In this document: piece after piece, positions 7,305 through 12,106 of the stretch
Layout of the letters: the number at the start of each line of letters is the position of its first letter
Position numbering within the stretch: position 1 is the stretch's first letter
DNA from: CAYWNK01 sp047639615
GTDB taxonomy: Bacteria; Planctomycetota; UBA1135; GCA-002686595
Length of the DNA: 12,106 bases
NCBI GenBank assembly: GCA_047639615.1
Contig: JBLIOL010000159.1
Coordinates: forward strand, 1-12,106
Reading direction: 5' to 3'
Notes under the pieces: model-generated
Seen by the model: the letters and a program-made list of their open reading frames with translations, nothing else
The model's database searches: none
What the model was told of the DNA's origin: nothing
Program-made: the position numbers and the translations under genes

Positions 7305-8243
7305 ATGCGCCGACTGTGGATTTGCCTGTGTTTGCTCGTGTCCTGTGGCCAGGACATCCCGGGTGCTCCGCCCGAGCGTGCGGGAGCCTTGGAGGGCGAC
7401 CGCCCTTCGGTCCTGCTGCTGATCGTGGAGCAGGCCCAGGCCTCGGACCTAGACCGCCAAGGCCTCCTGGATGGAAATACGTTGGTCTCTTTGGGCACGC
7501 GCATGGGCGGCGCTTACGGGCGCTTCGACCAAGCTGCGGCGACGCGTACGGACCTCTTGGGTTCGGTCAACCTGCCGGGCTTGGATGCTGGCGGCGATCT
7601 CGCGGCGCACTTTGTAGCGGGCGACTATCGCACGCCGGAGCTTAGCGTCGAGGACTACTCCGCCCTTTGGACCGGCTCCGGCCCGGCCTTCGGTGTGCTG
7701 AATTTTGGTGGTGACCAAGGACTCGGCCAAGCCACGGCCATGGTGGAGAGCCTGCTCGCCAGCGAACACGGCGCCGAAGTGCTATGGGCGGTGGTAGCCC
7801 TCACTGGCGATCCCGCGGCCGAGCCGATTTCTGAGGGGCGCCTCGCGGTACCTATGGTGCTCGGCATCGAAGGCCGCCTAGAGCGCGGTGAGATCCGGCC
7901 GCAGGTGGTCTCCCACGCGGATCTGGCGGCGACCTTGCTGGACCTCTGCGACCTGGGCCGCAGCCCCGGCGAGGGCGCCGAAGGGCAGAGTTTCGCGCGG
8001 CTCCTGATCAAGAAGCCCCACGCCTGGCGCGGGCACGTGCTAGCGCGCTGCGTGGCGCCTAGCCCGGATGAACCCTGGGGCTGGGTGCGCAGCCGCAAGT
8101 GGCGCATGGTGATCGGTCCGGACGAGTTCTTCGAACTGTCCTATGTGGAAGCCGACCCCCTCAGCCAGCAGGACGACAGCGGCCGCCCGGGCGCCAGTAC
8201 CGCAGCCATCGAAATGCGCCGCGTGCTCGACGCCTGGAACTAG
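7305..8243 (+). CDS. Sulfatase-fold lipoprotein without catalytic residues (putative pseudoenzyme)
   Basis: This 312-residue protein has a short signal sequence with lipobox LVSC (Cys14). The body resembles the sulfatase/alkaline-phosphatase fold. PSVLLLIVEQAQASDL (34-49) stands where sulfatases have PN.LLI..DD. AAATRTDLLGS (77-87) stands where they have the CxPSRxxLLTG formylglycine site, with Ala77 for Cys and Arg81 kept. VVALTGDP (163-170) stands in place of the FTSDHG metal site. VPMVLGIEG (182-190), SHADLAATLLDLCDLG (203-218) and EFFELSYVEADP (274-285) match sulfatase C-terminal landmarks. Sulfatases usually exceed 450 residues, so this is short. Metal ligands and nucleophile are missing, so hydrolysis is unlikely. 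ATG 7305 has AGGA 7 bases upstream. The fold assignment rests on motif pattern and is moderately sure. Confidence 0.6.
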   Translation: MRRLWICLCLLVSCGQDIPGAPPERAGALEGDRPSVLLLIVEQAQASDLDRQGLLDGNTLVSLGTRMGGAYGRFDQAAATRTDLLGSVNLPGLDAGGDLAAHFVAGDYRTPELSVEDYSALWTGSGPAFGVLNFGGDQGLGQATAMVESLLASEHGAEVLWAVVALTGDPAAEPISEGRLAVPMVLGIEGRLERGEIRPQVVSHADLAATLLDLCDLGRSPGEGAEGQSFARLLIKKPHAWRGHVLARCVAPSPDEPWGWVRSRKWRMVIGPDEFFELSYVEADPLSQQDDSGRPGASTAAIEMRRVLDAWN

Positions 8244-8255
8244 CCCGCGAGTTCG

Positions 8256-8313
8256 GGCGCATGGGGTCGGTGAGCTCTTGTGCCTGACCCATGAGCCCGT
8301 GACCCCATGCGCC
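8256..8313. terminator. 13-bp inverted repeat between convergent genes, probable bidirectional terminator
   Basis: GGCGCATGGGGTC (8256-8268) is perfectly complementary to GACCCCATGCGCC (8301-8313). A third related unit, GACCCATGAGCCC (8286-8298), lies in the loop and could pair imperfectly with the left arm instead. The element fills the gap between two convergent stops (8243 and 8323). No T-tract follows on either strand. A two-way terminator is the likeliest role. Confidence 0.55.
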
Positions 8314-8322
8314 TGAAGTCGG

Positions 8323-9384
8323 CTAGGCGAGGGTTTGGGCGCGCAGTTGGCCGCAGGCGGCGCTGCCTTCTAGGCCGCGGGACCAGCGCACGGTGGCGAT
8401 TAGGCCGGCGTCAATGAGGTGGTCGCGGAAGCCGTCTACGTCGGCTTGATGGGGGCGCTCGTAGCCCAGGCCGGCGGTGGGGTTGTAGGGGATCAGATTG
8501 ACGCTGCAGCGCCGGCCGTGCAGGCGGGTGGCTAGGTAGTCGGCGTGCTCGTAGGTGTCGGTGGTGCCGCCGAGCAGGACGATCTCGTAGGTGACTTCGC
8601 GGCCCGTGACCTGGAACCAGTAGTCGCCGGCGGCGAGTATGTCGTCGATGGGGACGGCGGACATGGCGGGCACTAGCTCGGCGCGCTGCTCGTCGAAGGG
8701 CGTGTGCAGGCTGATGGCCAGTTGAAAGGGCGGCTTGTCGTCGGCCAGGCGCCGCAGGCGATCGGGGAAGCCGACGCTGGAGACGGTGATCTTGCGCGCG
8801 CCGAGGCCGATCTCCTCGTGCACCACCTGCATGGCGCTCTGCAGGTTGGCCACGTTGAGCAGGGGCTCGCCGATGCCCATGACCACGCTGCGCGAGAGCG
8901 GGCCGACCTGGCGGCCGTGTACGTACTGCTCGACGATCTCGTGGGCTTCCAGGTTGCGGGTGAGTCCGTCGAGGCCTGAGGCGCAGAAGGGGCACGCCAC
9001 GGGGCAGCCCACCTGGGTCGAGACACAGAGGGTGGCGCCCTTGGGCTGGCCCTCGGCGTCGTGGCTGCGCAGGGGCGGGATGTGCACGGTCTCGACCAGC
9101 GCGTCCTTGCCCTCCACGCGCGGGAAGCGCAGCAGCAGCTTGATCGTGCCGTCCTTGGCCTTGACCGAGTCGACCACCGTGGAGGTGAGCAGCGGGATCG
9201 CCGCGGGTAGGCGCTCGCGCAGACCGGCGGGGAGCGCGGTCATGGAGGCGTAGTCCATAGCTCCGCCCTGCAGCAGAGCCTCGCGCGCGATCTTGGCGTG
9301 GAAGGGCTTGGCGCCCAGCTCGATGAAGGCTTGCTTAAGCTCCACCGGTGTGTGGGCCAGCAGGCTGCGCGAGGTCTCGCTCAC
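8323..9384 (-). CDS. rlmN: RlmN-family radical SAM 23S rRNA (adenine-C2) methyltransferase
   Basis: This 353-residue radical SAM enzyme of the RlmN/Cfr family methylates C2 of an adenine in 23S rRNA (A2503 in E. coli) and often tRNA A37. The cluster cysteines are C127, C131 and C134 (CPVACPFC). Also visible are TLCVSTQVGC with C120, MGIGEPLLN, LAISLHTPFDEQRAELVP, NLIPYNP, and the C-terminal SAACGQL with C344, the methyl-carrying Cys by family analogy. The segment after the cluster reads ASGLDGLTRNL rather than the E. coli STAQQGFNRNL, so this is a divergent branch; a Cfr-like site cannot be excluded. The GTG start at 9384 overlaps the upstream stop as GTGA, indicating coupling to the DHH gene. 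The frame remains open upstream to 10056, but that part is a shadow of the DHH gene. Confidence 0.88.
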   Translation of the reverse strand: MSETSRSLLAHTPVELKQAFIELGAKPFHAKIAREALLQGGAMDYASMTALPAGLRERLPAAIPLLTSTVVDSVKAKDGTIKLLLRFPRVEGKDALVETVHIPPLRSHDAEGQPKGATLCVSTQVGCPVACPFCASGLDGLTRNLEAHEIVEQYVHGRQVGPLSRSVVMGIGEPLLNVANLQSAMQVVHEEIGLGARKITVSSVGFPDRLRRLADDKPPFQLAISLHTPFDEQRAELVPAMSAVPIDDILAAGDYWFQVTGREVTYEIVLLGGTTDTYEHADYLATRLHGRRCSVNLIPYNPTAGLGYERPHQADVDGFRDHLIDAGLIATVRWSRGLEGSAACGQLRAQTLA

Positions 9385-10337
9385 ACCACTTGACCCATGT
9401 GATCGGCGATGTGGTCGGCGATCTCCTGGGCCACGATGCGTGTCTTGTCCAGGTCGTTGGGGTTGGCTCCGCCCACGGCGCGGTGGCCGCCGCCGCCGTA
9501 CTTCTCCATGATCTCGCCCACGTGCACGCCGTTCTCCGGGATCTTCCAGGGGTTCTCCCCGCAGGTCACGTGGTAGCCGGCGCGGGTGGGGATTACGCCT
9601 ACTGCGTAGGAGATCTCCGGGTGGTGGAAAAAGGGTGCGAAGCGCTCGCGGCGGATCTTGCCGGAGGAGGCGTCGAAGAGCAGCACGCCCTCGCGCTTGG
9701 ACTTGACCGTGGGCGGGAACTGCTCGAGGGCCTTGTCGCGGTTGCGGCTGGCGCGGCCGTGGGCTTTCTCCACGTCGGGGCGGCTGGCAATGTCCTCGAG
9801 GGTCTCGGTGCTGAGGGCTTCGGCCAACTCGTCGACCCAGGTGGTGGTGGGGGCCACGGTCAAAGAGCGCATGATGCGCAGGGCGGGCTCTTCGCCGAAG
9901 ATGGCTTGCTCCACGTCCTTGAAGCGGGCGGCATCGATGATGTCCGACCAGTGGGCCATGTCCTTGAAGCGTTGCGGGGCCTTGTAGTCCCAGTACTTGG
10001 CTGCGTGGCGCAGGATGATGGGCGGGCAGGAGGGTGCGCTCTCGTCCCAGTGCCACTTCTCCGAAGGCTCGTACTTGGCGCGCAGCTCCGGTGAGACGAA
10101 GGTCGTGGGGTGGTGATCAAACCAGTACGACGCGCGCGGGTGGAAGTGGAAGTCGACGATCGCGAAGCGCGTGCCTTCGCCGAAGTTCTTCCAGTCCCTG
10201 CGCTGGTCGTAGTTGACGTTGCAGAGCTCCACCTTGTCCTCGCCGCGCTCACGCAGAATGCTGGCCAGGACTGCGCCTGCGACCATGCCGTCGAAGTCGC
10301 GGTGATAGTGAATCGTCAATGCGGACGAGGTTGCCAT
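9381..10337 (-). CDS. DHH/DHHA1-family phosphoesterase
   Basis: This 318-residue protein has the DHH-family metal motifs: HYHRDFDG (10-17; H12, D14, D16), IVDFHFH (60-66; D62), FDHHPTT (73-79; D74-H75-H76), and the C-terminal substrate loop YGGGGHRAVGG (280-290). These proteins hydrolyse phosphodiester or phosphoanhydride bonds with Mn2+. Relatives include nanoRNase/pAp phosphatase NrnA, cyclic-dinucleotide phosphodiesterases and RecJ. The order DHH core then GGGH loop resembles NrnA-like enzymes, but the substrate cannot be fixed from this. ATG 10337 is chosen because motif I follows at once; an upstream in-frame start at 10379 would add 14 residues with no family match. It overlaps rlmN by 4 bases, so both are probably one transcript, separated from clpX by a terminator. 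Confidence 0.85.
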   Translation of the reverse strand: MATSSALTIHYHRDFDGMVAGAVLASILRERGEDKVELCNVNYDQRRDWKNFGEGTRFAIVDFHFHPRASYWFDHHPTTFVSPELRAKYEPSEKWHWDESAPSCPPIILRHAAKYWDYKAPQRFKDMAHWSDIIDAARFKDVEQAIFGEEPALRIMRSLTVAPTTTWVDELAEALSTETLEDIASRPDVEKAHGRASRNRDKALEQFPPTVKSKREGVLLFDASSGKIRRERFAPFFHHPEISYAVGVIPTRAGYHVTCGENPWKIPENGVHVGEIMEKYGGGGHRAVGGANPNDLDKTRIVAQEIADHIADHMGQVV

Positions 10338-10426
10338 GCAGGCAGGATAGGTCCAGCTTGCTGAGGGCTCCACCTCCAACCGCAGGACTCGCGCCCAATG
10401 GCCTCGAATGGGGCGCCATGAACGAC

Positions 10427-10460
10427 GAAAGGCCCCCGATCCAAGGATCAGGGGCCTTTC
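10427..10460 (-). terminator. Intrinsic terminator of clpX
   Basis: GAAAGGCCCC (10427-10436) pairs with GGGGCCTTTC (10451-10460), and GATCC (10438-10442) with GGATC (10445-10449). The single non-Watson-Crick position is C-A on the plus strand but a G-U wobble on the minus strand, so the 16-bp stem is continuous only in a clpX-direction transcript. The tail reads CTTTCGTCGTT. It begins 30 bases after the clpX stop and precedes the DHH gene. Confidence 0.85.
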
Positions 10461-10489
10461 GGGTGCGGGGCTGACCCGGGGGTTGTGAA

Positions 10490-11983
10490 CTAGGCGCTCT
10501 CGCGCTCGTCCTCACCCTCGCTGGCCTCTTTGGCCTCGGCTGCGGGAGCTTCCTCGCTGCCTTGGTCCTCTTCCTCGAGGTCCGCTGCGGTCAGGCCGCG
10601 GGCGAGCTGGCGCTCGCCGGTGACGACCTTAGCGTCCAGGACGAAGTGGTCCGTGTCCTTGCGGCAGGGCAGCTCGTAGAGCAGGTCCAGCAGCAATTCT
10701 TCCAGGATGGCGCGCAGGGCACGCACGCCCGTGTCGCGCTCCAGGGCCATGTCCGCGATGGCGAGCAGACCGTCCTCGGTCACGTCCAGTTCCTTGCCGC
10801 TCATCTGGAAGAGCTTCTTGAACTGGCGCACGAGGGCGTTCTTGGGCTCGACCAGGATGCGTACCAGCTCATCGCGGCCCAGGGTCTCGAGGGTCGAGAC
10901 TACGGGCAGGCGGCCGATGAATTCGGGGATCAGCCCGAACTGCATCAGGTCCTTCGGAATCAAGAAGCGCACGTACTCGTCGCGGGCGGCCGGATCGGTG
11001 AGGGGCGGCAGGCTACCGCGCTCGGCGCTCGCGCCGGCCATGCGGGTGGCCTTCTTGCGGGTGTCGTTTTGGAGCTGGTCGCGCCCGAAGCCGATGGCTT
11101 CCTGGCCGATGCGCTTGCCGATGTACTCTTCAATACCGCTGAAGGTACCGCCGCAGATGAACAGGATGTTGGCCGTGTCGATCTGGATGTAGGACTGCTC
11201 CGGGTGCTTACGGCCGCCTTGGGGCGGGACGCTGGCTACGGTGCCTTCGAGGATCTTCAGCAGGGCCTGCTGAACGCCTTCGCCGGATACGTCACGGGTG
11301 ATCGAGACGTTGCCGGTGGTGCGGCCGATCTTGTCGATCTCGTCGATGTAGATGATGCCCTGTTGGGCGCGCTCCACGTCGAAGTCGGCGGACTGAAGCA
11401 GCTTGAGCAGGATGTTCTCGACGTCCTCGCCCACATAGCCAGCTTCGGTCAGAGTGGTGGCGTCGGCCATGGCGAAGGGCACGTCCAGCATGCGCGCTAG
11501 GGTGCGCGCCAGCAGGGTCTTGCCGGAGCCTGTGGGCCCCACCATGAGCACGTTGGACTTTTCGATCTCGACGTCGTCGTCGAGTCCGCTCACCTGGCGC
11601 AGGCGGTTGTAGTGGTTGTAGACCGCCACCGAGAGGACCTTCTTGGCGCGGTTCTGGCCGACCACGTACTCGTCCAGGCGACGGGCAAGCTCGATCGGGG
11701 TGGGTAGGCGGTTGGCGCGCGCTTCAGCTGTGCTGGCACCGGTGGGGATGACTCCGGCGGTCGTGGGGACGGCGGCGGCTCCGTCGCCGGCTCGGCGAGT
11801 GCTGCCGGGGGTATCGGGGTTGCGCTTCTGCTCCTCCTGGAGGATCGAGTTGCAGATTTCGATGCACTCGTTGCAGATGTAGACGCCCGGGGGGCCGGCG
11901 ATCAGGGAAGTGACGTGATGGCGGCGCTTTTCACAGAAGGTGCAGCGCTCGACCTGGCGGCCTCGGTTACTCGACGAACTCAT
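10490..11983 (-). CDS. clpX: ATP-dependent Clp protease ATP-binding subunit ClpX
   Basis: This 497-residue AAA+ unfoldase feeds tagged proteins to ClpP. The N-terminal zinc-binding domain has C14, C17, C37 and C40. Walker A is GPTGSGKT (149-156), the pore loop GYVG (182-185), Walker B IIYIDEID (210-217), the RKH loop 258-260, and the ClpP-docking IGF loop 297-299. FGLIPEFIGRLPV and the sensor-2 segment GVRALR follow. It is longer than E. coli ClpX (424) for three reasons: the linker between zinc finger and AAA+ domain is about 41 residues of Ala/Gly/Thr/Pro-rich sequence instead of about 12; the segment after the IGF loop is about 22 residues longer; and the C-terminus is a low-complexity acidic tail. 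It is monocistronic by appearance, with no clpP next to it in the window. Confidence 0.97.
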   Translation of the reverse strand: MSSSSNRGRQVERCTFCEKRRHHVTSLIAGPPGVYICNECIEICNSILQEEQKRNPDTPGSTRRAGDGAAAVPTTAGVIPTGASTAEARANRLPTPIELARRLDEYVVGQNRAKKVLSVAVYNHYNRLRQVSGLDDDVEIEKSNVLMVGPTGSGKTLLARTLARMLDVPFAMADATTLTEAGYVGEDVENILLKLLQSADFDVERAQQGIIYIDEIDKIGRTTGNVSITRDVSGEGVQQALLKILEGTVASVPPQGGRKHPEQSYIQIDTANILFICGGTFSGIEEYIGKRIGQEAIGFGRDQLQNDTRKKATRMAGASAERGSLPPLTDPAARDEYVRFLIPKDLMQFGLIPEFIGRLPVVSTLETLGRDELVRILVEPKNALVRQFKKLFQMSGKELDVTEDGLLAIADMALERDTGVRALRAILEELLLDLLYELPCRKDTDHFVLDAKVVTGERQLARGLTAADLEEEDQGSEEAPAAEAKEASEGEDERESA

Positions 11984-12055
11984 GTGGATCTTGGTGCCCC
12001 TGGGGCGCTATGTGAAGGCCGCACTCAGTCCTGGCTGACCGAGCATGTGAGCTTG

Positions 12056-12061
12056 ATTCTA
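12056..12061 (-). promoter_or_regulatory. Possible -10 element upstream of clpX
   Basis: On the minus strand TAGAAT, 72 bases before the clpX ATG, matches a -10 hexamer in 5 of 6 positions. No good -35 is found at 16-18 bases upstream. The palindrome GCATGCATGC (12073-12082) lies just upstream and could be a binding site or chance. The 12001-12106 stretch shows no recognisable gene. Confidence 0.28.
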
Positions 12062-12106
12062 CCGGGCTTGCGGCATGCATGCTGTCCGGCGCACGTGGAA
12101 TCGAAT

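Noticed and set aside
9385..10056. N-terminal extension of the rlmN frame
   Set aside because: The extra residues are Arg/Pro/Gly-rich, match no RlmN domain and overlap the DHH gene entirely. The GTG at 9384 gives a normal-length protein with a GTGA coupling overlap.
12001..12106. Possible partial gene upstream of clpX, such as clpP
   Set aside because: Two minus-strand frames hit stops, and the remaining open one gives no recognisable ClpP or trigger-factor sequence.

Overview
The window is GC-rich and gene-dense bacterial chromosome carrying mainly housekeeping genes and no mobile element, CRISPR array, tRNA or rRNA that I can see. A predicted outer-membrane barrel ending in Phe (DUF5916 family) and two lipoproteins with lipoboxes indicate a didermic bacterium. 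The mix of DUF5916, L-lysine 6-transaminase, a sulfatase-fold protein and an rnpA-yidD pair without rpmH or yidC would fit Planctomycetota or a neighbouring PVC/FCB-type phylum. That placement is inference from gene content only.

Layout. Positions 2245 down to 1 (minus strand) hold a cluster reading rnpA, yidD (4-base GTGA overlap), a TolB-like beta-propeller lipoprotein, and the N-terminal receiver domain of a response-regulator protein cut by the window edge. Divergent from rnpA, positions 2297-4907 (plus strand) hold an aldehyde-dehydrogenase-like protein that has lost its catalytic residues, followed by lat, the L-lysine 6-transaminase. A GC-rich hairpin covers the lat ribosome binding site. 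Positions 5056-8243 (plus strand) hold a DUF5916/CBM9-like outer-membrane protein and a lipoprotein that looks like a sulfatase-fold pseudoenzyme. A 13-bp inverted repeat at 8256-8313 separates these from a convergent minus-strand pair, a DHH-family phosphoesterase and rlmN, which overlap by 4 bases (GTGA). Beyond a strong intrinsic terminator at 10427-10460 lies clpX (minus strand, 11983-10490), with its probable promoter region near the right edge.

How the genes relate. rnpA and yidD belong to the tRNA-processing and membrane-insertion cluster conserved in most bacteria. lat catalyses the first step of lysine catabolism to 2-aminoadipate semialdehyde. The normal second enzyme is an aldehyde dehydrogenase, but the gene upstream of lat is a catalytically dead-looking member of that fold. 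The DUF5916 barrel and the sulfatase-like lipoprotein are probably co-transcribed envelope proteins. The DHH phosphoesterase and RlmN are translationally coupled RNA-related enzymes. ClpX is the unfoldase of the ClpXP protease. The most unusual content is the pair of apparent pseudoenzymes (ALDH-like and sulfatase-like) and the hairpin over the lat ribosome binding site.
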